Of a DNA stretch of 64,000 nucleotides, positions 13,900 through 23,779 are shown in pieces. Origin of the DNA: Halomonas huangheensis (lineage in GTDB: Bacteria > Pseudomonadota > Gammaproteobacteria > Pseudomonadales > Halomonadaceae); assembly GCF_001431725.1 (NCBI RefSeq), contig NZ_CP013106.1:1798001-1862000 (forward strand). The letters run 5' to 3'. Each line of letters opens with the position of its first letter. Positions within the stretch are counted from its first letter, which is position 1. The notes under the pieces are model-generated. The model saw only the letters and a program-made list of their open reading frames with translations, ran no database searches and was not told the DNA's origin. Made by a program: the position numbers and the translations under genes.

Positions 13900-15996
13900 C
13901 TATCCGTTGGCGTCGTTGGCGCTGAAGTTCAGCAGCACATCGCCCTGGCCGACATTGTCTCCGGCGCTGAAATGGAAGCTGTCGACGCTGCCGTCGGCAG
14001 GGGCGCTCAGCGTGTGTTCCATCTTCATGGCTTCCATCACCATCAGTGCATCGCCCTTGCTGACACTCTGACCGGGTTCGACCAGCAGTGCCACCACGGT
14101 GCCATGCATCGGTGCGGTCAGCGAGGCTTCCGACTCACGAGCGCCGGCATCGATGGCGTCGATACGCCGCCACAGCAGGCGGGTTTCTCCCTGAGCGGCG
14201 GTCATGACGATCACATTGCCATCGCGACGTGCCTGCAGGCGACGACGATGGCCGTCGAGGGTGACCGCCAGCGCATCGCCGGGCAGATCGGTCAGGCTGG
14301 CGGTGAAGTGGATGGCCTCGCGCTGACGCCCCTTGATACTCAACTGCCAGGCATCGGCATCGGCCGCATGGCGTCCTTCGACGATCGTCAGGCTGTCGGG
14401 GTCGGGTTCACTGGCGTCGCCAGGATCGCTCAGGGCAATACGAATCTGGCGCGGACCATTGAGGCGAAAGCCATCATGGCGATCCCAGGGAGACTGGCTT
14501 TCGCGCTCGGCAGCCAACTGGTGCAGGGCAATCAGCGCGGCACTGGCCAGTTGCTCGGCGCTGGTTTGCTGCTGGGCGAACAAGGTGTCGGCATGGCGCT
14601 CGATAAAGCGTGTGTCTAGCTCGGCTGCCTTGAAGGCGGGATGACTGGCGAGGCGCTGCAGAAAGCCGCGATTGGTGACCACGCCCTGGATGTCGAGGGC
14701 GGCGAGTGCACGGTTGAGCGTGGCAAGGGCGGCGTCGCGATCCGCGCCGTGCACGATCAGCTTGGCCAGCATCGGATCGTAGTGCATCGACACGCTATCA
14801 CCGCTTTCCACGCCGCTGTCGAGGCGCACCTGGTGGGAACTCAGGGCCGCACCCTGCATATCCAGCGCAAAGCGTGTCAGTTGACCGGTGGCGGGCAGGA
14901 AGTCGTTGTCGGCATCTTCGGCGTACAGCCGTGCCTCGAAGCTGTGGCCGTCGATGCGCAGTGCCGATTGCTCCTTCGGCAGCGGCTCGCCCATGGCCAC
15001 GCGTAGCTGCCACTCCACCAGGTCCTCGCCGGTGATCATCTCGGTTACCGGATGCTCGACCTGCAGGCGGGTATTCATCTCCATGAAGTAGAAGCGCTGC
15101 TGGGCTTCAGATTGATCCTGAGGAGCGTCGAGCAGGAATTCCACGGTACCGGCGCCGACATAGCCGATCTCGCGTGCGGCACGTACCGCTGCTTCGCCCA
15201 TCTCGCGACGCAGTTCTTCGCTCATACCCGGCGCCGGCGCTTCCTCCAGCACCTTCTGATGACGCCGCTGGACACTGCAATCGCGCTCGAACAGATAGAC
15301 GCCGTTGCCGTGGCTGTCGCAGAACACCTGGACTTCCACATGGCGCGGTTGGGTCAGGTACTTCTCGATCAGCATGCGGTCGTCGCCGAACGCGGCTCGG
15401 GATTCGCGGCGACAGCCGTCCAGTGCGGCCTGGAACTCATCGCCGGACTCGACCACGCGCATACCCTTGCCGCCGCCACCAGCGCTGGCCTTGAGCAGTA
15501 CCGGATAGCCGATGCTATCGGCTTCGCGGCGCAATACGTCATCCGCCTGATCTTGGCCATGATAGCCGGGGACCAGCGGCACCCCCGCATCGGTCATGCG
15601 TGCCTTGGCCGCCGACTTGTCGCCCATCGCGGCAATCGCCGAGGCAGGCGGGCCGACGAAGACGATACCGGCCTTTTGGCAGGCATCGACGAACTCGCCA
15701 TTTTCCGACAGGAAGCCGTAGCCGGGGTGGATGGCTCCAGCGCCACTGCGCCGTGCGGCGTCGAGTACCCGCTGGATATCCAGATAGCTCTCGCGGGCCG
15801 GGGCCGGGCCAAGGCGGATGGCCTCATCGGCCTCACGGACATGGCGAGCATCGGCATCGGCATCGGAATAGACCGCCACGGTACGCAGCCCCATCTGGCG
15901 TGCGGTGCGCATCACGCGACAGGCGATCTCACCACGGTTGGCGACCAGCAGGGTATCGAAGGGAGTCGTTCTGATAGGCATGTCAGTCACACTCAT
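13900..15996 (-). CDS. liuD: Methylcrotonyl-CoA carboxylase biotin-carrying subunit
   Basis: A 698-residue alpha subunit. An N-terminal biotin carboxylase opens with LLVANRGEIACRVMRTA. The ATP-grasp loop KASAGGGGKGMRVVE and the MNTRLQVEHPVTE motif follow. The C-terminal biotin carrier has VMEAMKMEHTL, where the central Lys is biotinylated. It carboxylates biotin with bicarbonate and ATP so that LiuB can convert 3-methylcrotonyl-CoA to 3-methylglutaconyl-CoA. Its ATG overlaps the liuC stop (ATGA), implying coupling. Confidence 0.95.
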   Translation of the reverse strand: MSVTDMPIRTTPFDTLLVANRGEIACRVMRTARQMGLRTVAVYSDADADARHVREADEAIRLGPAPARESYLDIQRVLDAARRSGAGAIHPGYGFLSENGEFVDACQKAGIVFVGPPASAIAAMGDKSAAKARMTDAGVPLVPGYHGQDQADDVLRREADSIGYPVLLKASAGGGGKGMRVVESGDEFQAALDGCRRESRAAFGDDRMLIEKYLTQPRHVEVQVFCDSHGNGVYLFERDCSVQRRHQKVLEEAPAPGMSEELRREMGEAAVRAAREIGYVGAGTVEFLLDAPQDQSEAQQRFYFMEMNTRLQVEHPVTEMITGEDLVEWQLRVAMGEPLPKEQSALRIDGHSFEARLYAEDADNDFLPATGQLTRFALDMQGAALSSHQVRLDSGVESGDSVSMHYDPMLAKLIVHGADRDAALATLNRALAALDIQGVVTNRGFLQRLASHPAFKAAELDTRFIERHADTLFAQQQTSAEQLASAALIALHQLAAERESQSPWDRHDGFRLNGPRQIRIALSDPGDASEPDPDSLTIVEGRHAADADAWQLSIKGRQREAIHFTASLTDLPGDALAVTLDGHRRRLQARRDGNVIVMTAAQGETRLLWRRIDAIDAGARESEASLTAPMHGTVVALLVEPGQSVSKGDALMVMEAMKMEHTLSAPADGSVDSFHFSAGDNVGQGDVLLNFSANDANG

Positions 15997-16853
15997 GAGC
16001 GTGGCTCCGAGGGGGTGGTCGGTGTCCCGGAGGCGGGCGTTTGAGAAATAGCGTCCTGCCAGCTTGGTGGGCGCTTGTCGAGGAAGCTGGCGAGACCTTC
16101 CTGACCTTCGTCGCTGACCCGCAGCTCACTGATCACGCGGCAGGTATGCTCGCGGGTGGCGTCACTGTCCGGCGCACTTGCCACCTCTGCGAGCAAGGCC
16201 TTGGTGGCGCGACTGGCCTGGGGCGAGGTGCCGAGCAGCGTGTCGAGCATATTGTCGATAGCGGCATTGAGCTGATCACTGGCGACCACCTGGTGGGCCA
16301 GGCCCAACTGCTGGGCGGTATCGGCATCCATGACCTCGGCGCTCAGCGCATAGCGGCGCATCTGTCGAGTGCCGATGGCGCGCTGGACGTAGGGGCTGAT
16401 CACTGCGGGTGACAGGCCGATGCGGACTTCCGACAGGCAGAATTTTGCGCGCTCGGCGGCAATCACAATATCGCAGCAGGCGGCGAGGCCCACCGCGCCA
16501 CCGAAGGCCGCGCCCTGGACACGGGCGATGGTCGGGCAGGGTAGGGTGTCGAGGCCATGCATCATCGCCGACAGCTTGCGGGAGTCGGCGAGGTTGTCAT
16601 CGAGGCTGTAGTCGACCATGCGCTTCATCCAGTTGAGGTCGGCACCGGCGGAAAAGCTCTTGCCCTCGGAACCCAGCACCAGCACGCGAACCTGGTTGCG
16701 CTCGGCCTGCTGGCGCAGCTCATCCAGGTACTGATTGATCTGCTCGATCAGCGCGTCATCGAAGGCATTGTGAATCTCGGGGCGGTTCAGGGTCAGCCAG
16801 GCAACGCCGCGGGAGTCGATCTGAAGCTTTGCAAAGCTTGTTGTGTCTGTCAT
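15993..16853 (-). CDS. liuC: Methylglutaconyl-CoA hydratase (crotonase family)
   Basis: About 286 residues. The crotonase oxyanion-hole segments are visible: SFSAGADLNWMKRM and QGAAFGGAVGLAACCDIV. The step is hydration of 3-methylglutaconyl-CoA to HMG-CoA, assigned from operon position between the two carboxylase subunits and from family. MTDTT at 16853 is chosen as the start because GAGG lies about nine bases upstream; an in-frame ATG at 16868 is the alternative. The C-terminus overlaps liuD. The 133-base gap to liuB contains heptad repeats and a hairpin. Confidence 0.9.
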   Translation of the reverse strand: MTDTTSFAKLQIDSRGVAWLTLNRPEIHNAFDDALIEQINQYLDELRQQAERNQVRVLVLGSEGKSFSAGADLNWMKRMVDYSLDDNLADSRKLSAMMHGLDTLPCPTIARVQGAAFGGAVGLAACCDIVIAAERAKFCLSEVRIGLSPAVISPYVQRAIGTRQMRRYALSAEVMDADTAQQLGLAHQVVASDQLNAAIDNMLDTLLGTSPQASRATKALLAEVASAPDSDATREHTCRVISELRVSDEGQEGLASFLDKRPPSWQDAISQTPASGTPTTPSEPRS

Positions 16854-16876
16854 ATACAGCGACCTCATCGGTAAAG

Positions 16877-16918
16877 CTGTAAGCCGTAAGTTTCAAGCTG
16901 TAAGTTTCAAGCTGAAAG
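16877..16918. repeat. Heptad repeat cluster between liuB and liuC
   Basis: Six 7-base units: CTGTAAG, CCGTAAG, TTTCAAG, CTGTAAG, TTTCAAG, CTGAAAG. The same type is present at 30463-30525, 44052-44079 and 61682-61709. Just beyond it, 16982-17000 forms a hairpin (CCCCTTGC/GCAAGGGG) directly after the liuB stop. Confidence 0.8.
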
Positions 16919-17001
16919 AACCCCAGCCAGACCTTCGAAGCGTGCCGCGAACTTCCCGCTTACAGCTTCAGGCTTATAGCTCCCCTTGCGCAGCAAGGGG
17001 C

Positions 17002-18609
17002 TTACATACGGAACACGCCGAAGCGCGTGTCTTCAATCTCGGCATTCATCGCCGCGGCCAGTGACAGGCCAAGTACGTCGCGGGTCTGCGCCGGGTCGAT
17101 CACGCCGTCATCCCACAGCCGTGCGCTGGCGTAGTAGGGATGCCCCTGGTGTTCGTACTGCTCGCGGGTGGGTTGCTTGAAGGCTTCCTCGTCCTCGGCG
17201 GACCATTGCTCTCCGCTCCGTTCGATCTGCTCACGCTTGACCTGGGCCAACACACCTGCGGCCTGTTCGCCGCCCATTACCGAGATGCGTGCGTTGGGCC
17301 ACATGAACAGCAGGTTGGGATCGTAGGCGCGGCCACACATGCCATAGTTACCGGCACCGAAGCTACCGCCGATCAGTACCGTGAACTTGGGCACCTTGGC
17401 GCAGGCTACCGCGGTGACCAGCTTGGCACCGTGCTTGGCGATGCCTTCGTGTTCGTACTTGGAGCCGACCATGAAGCCGGTGATGTTCTGCAGAAACACC
17501 AGTGGAATGCCGCGCTGGGCGCAGAGTTCGATGAAATGCGCGCCCTTGACCGCGCTTTCCGAGAACAACACCCCATTGTTGGCGACGATGCCGACCGGGT
17601 GGCCATGGATATGCGCGAAGCCAGTGACCAGTGTATCGCCGTAGTAGCGCTTGAATTCGTCGAAGTCGGAGCCATCGACGATACGCGCGATGACCTCACG
17701 TACATCGAAGGGCTTGCGCAGGTCGGTGCCGACAATGCCGTACAGCTCCTCGGGGGCATGTTTCGGCGCCCGCGGCTCAACCATCGCCAGGCTGCCGCGT
17801 TTCTGCCAGTTGAGGCGGGCCACGCAACGCCGTGCCAGCATCAGCGCATGGGCATCGTTGTCGGCGTAGTGATCGGCCACACCGCTGATACGGGTATGCA
17901 CATCGGCGCCGCCGAGATCCTCGGCACTGATGCTTTCCCCGGTGGCGGCCTTGACCAGCGGCGGGCCACCGAGAAAGATCGTGCCCTGTTCGCGAACGAT
18001 GATCGACTCGTCGGCCATCGCCGGGACATAGGCGCCGCCTGCGGTGCAGGAACCCATGACCACAGCGATCTGCGGAATGCCCTCGGCGGACATGGTCGCC
18101 TGGTTGTAGAAGATGCGTCCGAAGTGATCGCGGTCCGGGAAGACTTCGTCCTGGCGTGGCAGAAAGGCACCGCCGGAATCGACCAGGTAGATACATGGCA
18201 GACGATGCTTGCGGGCAATCTCCTGGGCACGCAGATGTTTCTTCACTGTCAGCGGGAAGTAGGTGCCGCCCTTGACCGTGGCGTCGTTGGCGACGACCAC
18301 GCACTCGACGCCGCTGACGCGGCCAATGCCGGTAATCACCCCGGCGGCGGGGACATCGCTGTCGTAAACCTCATGCGCGGCCAGTGCCGAGAACTCGAGG
18401 AACGGTGAACCTTCGTCGAGCAGGTGATCGATGCGATCACGAACAAACAGTTTGCCCCGCGACTCGTGGCGCTCGCGGGCCTTGTCGCCGCCGCCTTGCT
18501 GCACGCTGGCGGTCAGCTCGAACAGGCGCTCGACCTGCTCACGCATCGCCGATTCGCGGGCCTGGAAGTCCTCGGAGCGCGGGTTGATTCTGGTATCGAG
18601 AATTGCCAT
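17002..18609 (-). CDS. liuB: Methylcrotonyl-CoA carboxylase carboxyltransferase subunit
   Basis: A 535-residue beta subunit of the ACCB/crotonase-fold carboxyltransferase family, the standard length for MCC beta. Visible are [48 protein letters not shown] and, in the second half, [16 protein letters not shown]. It moves CO2 from the biotin of LiuD to 3-methylcrotonyl-CoA. GGAGAG lies a few bases before ATG 18609. It is the second gene of the operon. Confidence 0.95.
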   Translation of the reverse strand: MAILDTRINPRSEDFQARESAMREQVERLFELTASVQQGGGDKARERHESRGKLFVRDRIDHLLDEGSPFLEFSALAAHEVYDSDVPAAGVITGIGRVSGVECVVVANDATVKGGTYFPLTVKKHLRAQEIARKHRLPCIYLVDSGGAFLPRQDEVFPDRDHFGRIFYNQATMSAEGIPQIAVVMGSCTAGGAYVPAMADESIIVREQGTIFLGGPPLVKAATGESISAEDLGGADVHTRISGVADHYADNDAHALMLARRCVARLNWQKRGSLAMVEPRAPKHAPEELYGIVGTDLRKPFDVREVIARIVDGSDFDEFKRYYGDTLVTGFAHIHGHPVGIVANNGVLFSESAVKGAHFIELCAQRGIPLVFLQNITGFMVGSKYEHEGIAKHGAKLVTAVACAKVPKFTVLIGGSFGAGNYGMCGRAYDPNLLFMWPNARISVMGGEQAAGVLAQVKREQIERSGEQWSAEDEEAFKQPTREQYEHQGHPYYASARLWDDGVIDPAQTRDVLGLSLAAAMNAEIEDTRFGVFRM

Positions 18610-18618
18610 GTATCTCTC

Positions 18619-18677
18619 CGAGATAAGAGATAAATAAGAGGTAAATAAGAGCTCAGAGATAAGAGGTCAGAGATAAG
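18619..18677. repeat. AT-rich repeat between liuA and liuB
   Basis: GAGATAA/AGATAAG-type units recur with a period near seven: AGATAAG, AGATAAA, TAAGAGG, TAAATAA, GAGCTCA, GAGATAA, GAGGTCA, GAGATAA. There is no coding sense. Confidence 0.65.
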
Positions 18678-18725
18678 CAACAACAGAAACTCTGTGACCT
18701 GTGACTCCCTGAAGGCTCATATCCG

Positions 18726-19895
18726 TTATCTGGATTCGTTGAAGATTTCCCGGCCGATCAGCATGCGGCGAATCTCGCTGGTACCGGCGCCGATCTCGTA
18801 GAGTTTGGCATCGCGTAGCAGGCGCCCGGTGGGGTATTCATTGATGTAGCCGTTACCGCCCAGCAACTGAATGGCGTCAAGGGCGACCTGGGTGGCCTTC
18901 TCGGCGCAGTAGAGAATCACCCCAGCGGCATCCTTGCGCGACGCCCGGCCGCGGTCACAGGCAGCCGCCACCGCGTATAGATAGGCGCGGCAGGCATTGA
19001 GCGTGGTGTACATGTCGGCGATCTTGCCCTGCACCAGCTGGAATTCGCCAATCGCCTGATCGAACTGCTTGCGCTCGTGGATATAGGGCACCACCACGTC
19101 CATGGCAGCCTGCATGATGCCGATGGGGCCAGCGGCGAGCACGGTGCGCTCGAAATCGAGTCCTCTCATCAGGACTCGTACGCCTTTTCCGACCTCACCG
19201 AGGACATTCTCCTCGGGGACTTCGCAGTCCTCGAAGACCAGCTCGCAGGTGTTCGAGCCGCGCATGCCGAGCTTGTCGAGCTTCTGTGCGGTCGAAAAGC
19301 CCTTGAAGCCCTTCTCGATAATAAAGGCGGTGATGCCTTTCGAACCGGCATCGGGATCGGTCTTGGCATAGACCACCAGCACATCGGCATCCGGACCGTT
19401 GGTGATCCACATCTTGTTGCCGTTGAGGATATAGCGGTCGCCATCCTTGCGAGCGCGTAGCTTCATCGACACCACATCGGAACCGGCACCCGGCTCCGAC
19501 ATCGCCAAGGCACCGACGTGTTCACCACTGATCAGCTTCGGTAGGTATTTGGCCTTTTGCTCGGGGCTGGCGTTGAGCTTGATCTGGTTGACGCACAGAT
19601 TGGAATGCGCGCCGTAGGAGAGGGCGACAGAGGCACTGGCACGCGAGATTTCTTCCATGGCGATGCAGTGGGCCAGATAGCCCATGCCGCTACCCCCGTC
19701 CTCCTCGGGCACGGTGACGCCGAGCAGGCCCATGTCACCGAACTTCTGCCATAGATCGTTGGGGAATTCGTTATTGGCATCGATCTCGGCGGCACGCGGT
19801 GCAATCTCGTCACGAGCAAAGGCGTTGACCTGGTCGCGGAGCATGACAAGGGTCTCATCGAGACCGAAATCCAGAGGGGTGTAAGGGTTATGCAT
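18726..19895 (-). CDS. liuA: Isovaleryl-CoA dehydrogenase
   Basis: A 389-residue acyl-CoA dehydrogenase oxidising isovaleryl-CoA with FAD and passing electrons to ETF. It has the family signatures [17 protein letters not shown] and [13 protein letters not shown]. The catalytic Glu lies in the [19 protein letters not shown] region, as in isovaleryl-type dehydrogenases. The frame is open to 20096 but [10 protein letters not shown] at 19895 is chosen: GGGAG precedes it and family proteins begin here. First gene of the operon. No MerR-type LiuR gene is adjacent, although a matching operator is. Confidence 0.93.
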   Translation of the reverse strand: MHNPYTPLDFGLDETLVMLRDQVNAFARDEIAPRAAEIDANNEFPNDLWQKFGDMGLLGVTVPEEDGGSGMGYLAHCIAMEEISRASASVALSYGAHSNLCVNQIKLNASPEQKAKYLPKLISGEHVGALAMSEPGAGSDVVSMKLRARKDGDRYILNGNKMWITNGPDADVLVVYAKTDPDAGSKGITAFIIEKGFKGFSTAQKLDKLGMRGSNTCELVFEDCEVPEENVLGEVGKGVRVLMRGLDFERTVLAAGPIGIMQAAMDVVVPYIHERKQFDQAIGEFQLVQGKIADMYTTLNACRAYLYAVAAACDRGRASRKDAAGVILYCAEKATQVALDAIQLLGGNGYINEYPTGRLLRDAKLYEIGAGTSEIRRMLIGREIFNESR

Positions 19896-19985
19896 GATGA
19901 GCTCCCGGTTTCTGGCGCAAGTGCGGGCAATGGAATGAGATGTCGATAGCGCTGCCACACGATAGTGATTACAGGCTATGCAAGG

Positions 19986-20001
19986 TTTACGTTTACGTAA
20001 A
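19986..20001. promoter_or_regulatory. Probable LiuR-type operator upstream of liuA
   Basis: TTTACGTTTACGTAAA is near-palindromic and lies about 90 bases before the liuA start. It resembles, from memory, the boxes bound by MerR-family LiuR upstream of leucine-degradation operons in proteobacteria. The regulator gene is not in this window. Confidence 0.55.
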
Positions 20002-20167
20002 GTGTAACTTGGTGGTGTTGCTACCAAAGTCGATGGAGAGACGCACGATGCTGGTGAGGGAGCCGCACGCGGACGGCTTTCAAGTGGGTACTGCAAGGCG
20101 GGGCTGTGTCAGCCCCGCTTTGGAGTGGGTGTCGAGTTCTGCCTTGGGTAGGGTGGCTTGCTTCCCT

Positions 20168-21193
20168 TCAGGCGTTGCCGATCACCTTGAGCAGGTCGCT
20201 GCAATCGATCATCGGGTCGTCCTGGTCGATATTGATGCTGGTCTGGTTGAGCACATGGCTGCGGCCGCTGATGGTGTTCTCCACGACGCGATGCAGGCCC
20301 AGCTGGCTGCTGCTGTGCATGGTGCCGGTGAAGCGGGTATTGCGCAGCGATACCGTTTCCAGGCTGTCGCCGGGTTTGAGATCACCCTGCAGGTTCATCA
20401 ATGCCAGCCGCGCAGAGGTGCCGGTGCCGGTGGTACTGCGACAGATCACGCCGGGGTGCACGTAGGTGGCGGACGGTGAGCGGTAGCGGCCTGGGCCGAT
20501 GGTTTCCACAGGCCCCATGAAATGCAGGAAGGGCAGTGGGCCGACATCGCCGAGATGGTAATGGCTATAGCTGTGCTTGAGCTGAATGGCGGTGACGATG
20601 GCATGAGCGCAGGCGGCCAACCGTTCCTGCTCCTCCAGTACCAGTTTGAAGCCAAGCTCGGTGGCATCGACCATGGCGTAGAAGCCGCCGCTGTAGGCCA
20701 CGCTGTAGGTGATTTCGCCGAGGCCGGGGACTTCGATGAGGGCACGGTGGGTGTCGATATAGCTGGGTAGACCCTCGCAGGTCACCGATTGCACGATGTT
20801 GTTGCGGACCTCGGCCTCGACCTGGACCAGTCCGGCAGGCGCTTCGAGGTTGAAGCTCTGGCGGCCCTCACGTTTTTCCACGATACCTGTCTCGAGTACC
20901 GCGGTGGCGGTGCACAGCGTGTTGGAGCCGGAATAGATGGGGTAGCCCATCACTTCCATGATGATGTAGCCAGCAGCAGCCCTGGGGTCGCAGGGGGGCA
21001 CCAGCAGGTCGACTGACATCTCGGGGATACCATGGGGCTCGGTCAGCAGCAGGCGGCGCAGGCCGTCGGCTTCGTCACGCAGGTATTCCATCTGTGCACG
21101 TACGGTGTTGCCGGGTAGCGGTTTGATACCGCCCGTGACGATGCGGCTGACATCACCACCAGCATGAGTGTCCATCAGCGAGAAGCTGGGCAT
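20168..21193 (-). CDS. Proline racemase superfamily protein with Ser/Thr active-site pair
   Basis: A 341-residue protein. The DTHAGGDVSRIV opening and the family fold are clear. Where racemases and 4-hydroxyproline epimerases have MCGH, this has YSGSN; where they have the second Cys before GTGTS, this has STTGTGTS. Both acid/base cysteines are therefore replaced (Ser and Thr) and the His is lost. Members with Thr at the second site include trans-3-hydroxyproline dehydratases, so a dehydratase or another activity is more likely than racemisation. The start at 21193 has AAGGAA nine bases upstream. The MDR oxidoreductase gene is 67 bases upstream on the same strand. Confidence 0.8.
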   Translation of the reverse strand: MPSFSLMDTHAGGDVSRIVTGGIKPLPGNTVRAQMEYLRDEADGLRRLLLTEPHGIPEMSVDLLVPPCDPRAAAGYIIMEVMGYPIYSGSNTLCTATAVLETGIVEKREGRQSFNLEAPAGLVQVEAEVRNNIVQSVTCEGLPSYIDTHRALIEVPGLGEITYSVAYSGGFYAMVDATELGFKLVLEEQERLAACAHAIVTAIQLKHSYSHYHLGDVGPLPFLHFMGPVETIGPGRYRSPSATYVHPGVICRSTTGTGTSARLALMNLQGDLKPGDSLETVSLRNTRFTGTMHSSSQLGLHRVVENTISGRSHVLNQTSINIDQDDPMIDCSDLLKVIGNA

Positions 21194-21260
21194 GGCGTTG
21201 CATTTCCTTGTAGGGAGAGCCTCCGCACGGGAAGGCTCTCGGGTTGGCCGGTAGCTGAGG

Positions 21261-22415
21261 TCAGTTGGGAGTGATGGCGAAGGGCGCGCCATGTTCCTGC
21301 CACTGAGAATCGGGAACGATGACGATCTTGCCGAGAAAGCCCTTGCTGCGTTCGACGAAGTAGCGCTCGGCCTGATGCAGATCGGAGAGTCGGAAGGCGC
21401 CATGCAGCACCGGGTGTAGTTGGCCGTTGCGAATCCACTCCACCAGTTGTGCGGCTTCTTCACGGGTGCCGTGGGAGACGCCGAAGATCTGCACCTGGTA
21501 CAGATAGATGCGCGTCCACATGATCTCGCTGAGGTTGCCGCCGCTGGCGCCGGCAATCGACAGGCGGGGATAGCTGTCGCGGGCCTGCATGTCGAAGATC
21601 ATGGTGTCGATGAAGCGGTCGGTCATCTCGCCACCCACCAGGTCCATGACCGCATCGATGGGACGATCGCCGGTGGCCTTGCGCACCAGCGCTTCCAGCT
21701 TATCGATATGATGGCGGTCGAATACCGCCTCGGCGCCGAGTTTCAGCAGCGCTTCCGCCTTGTCGGGCTGGCTCAGGGCGTAAGGGATGGCGCCGACGGT
21801 GCGGCAGAGCTGAATCAGCGCGGTGCCCACGCCGCCGCTGGCACCGGTGACCAGCACGCGCTCGCCGGCGCGAATGCCCGCCGAGGTCATCATGTGGTAG
21901 GCGGTCTGGTAGGAGCACATGCCCATGGAAGCCAGCTCAGCATCGGCAAGCTCAGCATTGGCGACATGATGGAACTGAGCGGCCGGGACCACCACATACT
22001 CAGCAAAACCACCATCTGCACCGTGGCCATAGTAGTCCGGTGTCAGGTTGATATCGGGACGCTGGTCGGCATAGATATTGAAGTCCAGCAGGCCGCGTTC
22101 ACCGATGCGAGCGCTGTCGACGCCTTCCCCCACTGCAGCGACGCGGCCGACGATATCGGCGCCCTGAATCCTCGGAAAGGTCAGCGTCGGTTCACCGCCC
22201 ATGGCGAAGGACGTCACATCCAGCTTGTCGCGTGTCGGGTAGAGCCCCTCGCGTGCCTTGCGGTCGGTGTTGTTCTTGGCGGTAGCGGTGACCTGTACCA
22301 ATACTTCGCCTGGTCCCGGCTGGGGGATCGGCACGTCGTCGTGATAGACAAGTTTGTCCACGTCGCCATGGGCGGTGAGCAGCATGGCATGCATGCTGGC
22401 GGGGATATGGGTCAT
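21261..22415 (-). CDS. Zinc-independent alcohol dehydrogenase/quinone oxidoreductase (MDR) family
   Basis: About 384 residues. It has a GroES-like N-terminal half (GPGEVLVQVTATAKNNTDRK, FPRIQGADIVGRV) and a Rossmann half with VLVTGASGGVGTALIQLCR. The structural and catalytic zinc cysteines of classic alcohol dehydrogenases are absent, which places it with quinone-oxidoreductase-like enzymes using NADPH. The start at 22415 (MTHIPASM) has AAGGA upstream; the longer frame to 22553 lacks support. Substrate unknown. It is probably co-transcribed with the racemase-like gene. Confidence 0.85.
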   Translation of the reverse strand: MTHIPASMHAMLLTAHGDVDKLVYHDDVPIPQPGPGEVLVQVTATAKNNTDRKAREGLYPTRDKLDVTSFAMGGEPTLTFPRIQGADIVGRVAAVGEGVDSARIGERGLLDFNIYADQRPDINLTPDYYGHGADGGFAEYVVVPAAQFHHVANAELADAELASMGMCSYQTAYHMMTSAGIRAGERVLVTGASGGVGTALIQLCRTVGAIPYALSQPDKAEALLKLGAEAVFDRHHIDKLEALVRKATGDRPIDAVMDLVGGEMTDRFIDTMIFDMQARDSYPRLSIAGASGGNLSEIMWTRIYLYQVQIFGVSHGTREEAAQLVEWIRNGQLHPVLHGAFRLSDLHQAERYFVERSKGFLGKIVIVPDSQWQEHGAPFAITPN

Positions 22416-22652
22416 GTAGGTCCTTTTCCGTTTGGCGTGTAGGGTCAGTGGCGTGTGTCCACAGGCCTTCGGTGGCAGCATTCTGCCCCCGTCTGTGCTG
22501 TGCCCCTGATGGGAGCCGTCAGCAGACAGAGCCTGATGGTAACCTGGATACAAGTTGACACTAGCATTGCCTGGAGAGGGATTGAAAGAGGTAATGCATC
22601 GCCTGGCAAAGCAGGCTTTGTGCCATTACATTTCGCGTATCGGGCGCATGGA

Positions 22653-22685
22653 AACGACACCCACCGTCGAACGGAGGGTGTCGTT
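22653..22685. terminator. Hairpin downstream of holA
   Basis: AACGACACCC-a-CCGT pairs with ACGG-a-GGGTGTCGTT, a long stem with a three-base loop. It lies between the convergent end of the leuS-lptE-holA run and the promoter side of the MDR gene. The T-run is weak. Confidence 0.55.
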
Positions 22686-22717
22686 ATCTGCAACTCAGGT
22701 TGGATCGGGGCTCGGAA

Positions 22718-23779
22718 TCAACCGACTCGATAGGAAGAGGGCATCTCGGCCAGTAGGCCGCGGCCACCGGCCAGGGTCAGGGCAAGGTCCTGCAATCCCT
22801 GATGCAGCGGCAGGTCGCTGGCACCCTTGATGGACAGGTCGAGGCGTTGGGCAAACATCAACAGCTTGTGGAGGCGACGCAGAGGAAGGCGGCGAATGGC
22901 CTCCTGGTACAAGGGGCGGCGTTTGTCGAAGATCGGCGGTTTCTGGGCCTTGCAGGCGTGCTCGAAGCTCTGGCCCTGATCGAGGTGCTGATGCAGCGAC
23001 AACAGAATGCGGATTTCCCTTGTCAGCGCCCACAGTACGATGGGGGCTTCGGTGCCCTCGGCCTGGAGGCCCGCGAGAATGCGAATCAGGCGTTCGCGCT
23101 CTCCCTTGAGGCAGGCTTCGACCAGCGTAAAGACGTCGTAGCGCGCGCTGCTTTCGACATCACCCGCCACCTGACGAGGTGCGACCTGACTGCCTGGTGG
23201 CAGCATCAGCGCAAGTTTCTGCAGTTCCTGATCGGCGGCGAGCAGGTTGCCCTCGGTGCGCTCGCCGAGCAGGCGTGCGGCGTCGAGCGGTAGATTGAGA
23301 CCATGAACCTGAGCCCGGTCGCGTAACCAGAAGCCGAGGCGCGAGGCATCGACCGGCCATACCGGGACGAACAGGCCAGCCTTGTCGAGCGCCTTGAACC
23401 AGGCGCTCTTCTGCTCGCGAGCATCGAGGCGACCGCAACTGACCAGCAGCATATTGTCACTGCCTGCTGCGGTATTCTCCGCGTACTCCTTGAGCGCCTT
23501 GCCGCCTTCCTGGCCGGGTTTGGACTTGCCGAGCCGGAGTTCGATCAACTTGCGTGAGGCAAACAACGACATGCTCGCGGCCGACTCGGTCAGCCGACCC
23601 CAGGCGAAGTTGGCTTCAACATCGAGAACGTCTCGCTCCTCGACGCCAGCCTCCCGTGCCTTGCGACGTACCAGGTCACAGGCTTCCATGTGCTGTAGCG
23701 GCTCGTCACCGGCAACAATCACCACGGTGGGCAGTGATTTGGCCAGAGCGTCAGGCAGTTTGTCGGCGAAAACCTTCAT
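22718..23779 (-). CDS. holA: DNA polymerase III delta subunit
   Basis: A 353-residue clamp-loader subunit that opens the sliding clamp. It begins with VVIVAGDEPLQHMEACDLVR, the usual HolA start. It continues with NMLLVSCGRLDAREQKSAW and GERTEGNLLAADQELQKLAL, and carries an SSARYDVFTLVEACLKG segment typical of the family. The ATG overlaps the lptE stop (ATGA). The order leuS-lptE-holA is conserved in gammaproteobacteria. nadD, which often follows, is not here. Confidence 0.93.
   Translation of the reverse strand: MKVFADKLPDALAKSLPTVVIVAGDEPLQHMEACDLVRRKAREAGVEERDVLDVEANFAWGRLTESAASMSLFASRKLIELRLGKSKPGQEGGKALKEYAENTAAGSDNMLLVSCGRLDAREQKSAWFKALDKAGLFVPVWPVDASRLGFWLRDRAQVHGLNLPLDAARLLGERTEGNLLAADQELQKLALMLPPGSQVAPRQVAGDVESSARYDVFTLVEACLKGERERLIRILAGLQAEGTEAPIVLWALTREIRILLSLHQHLDQGQSFEHACKAQKPPIFDKRRPLYQEAIRRLPLRRLHKLLMFAQRLDLSIKGASDLPLHQGLQDLALTLAGGRGLLAEMPSSYRVG

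Noticed and set aside
18726..20096. Longer liuA start at 20096
   Set aside because: The extra 67 residues have no family match and cover the probable operator. ATG 19895 has a ribosome site and the family start.
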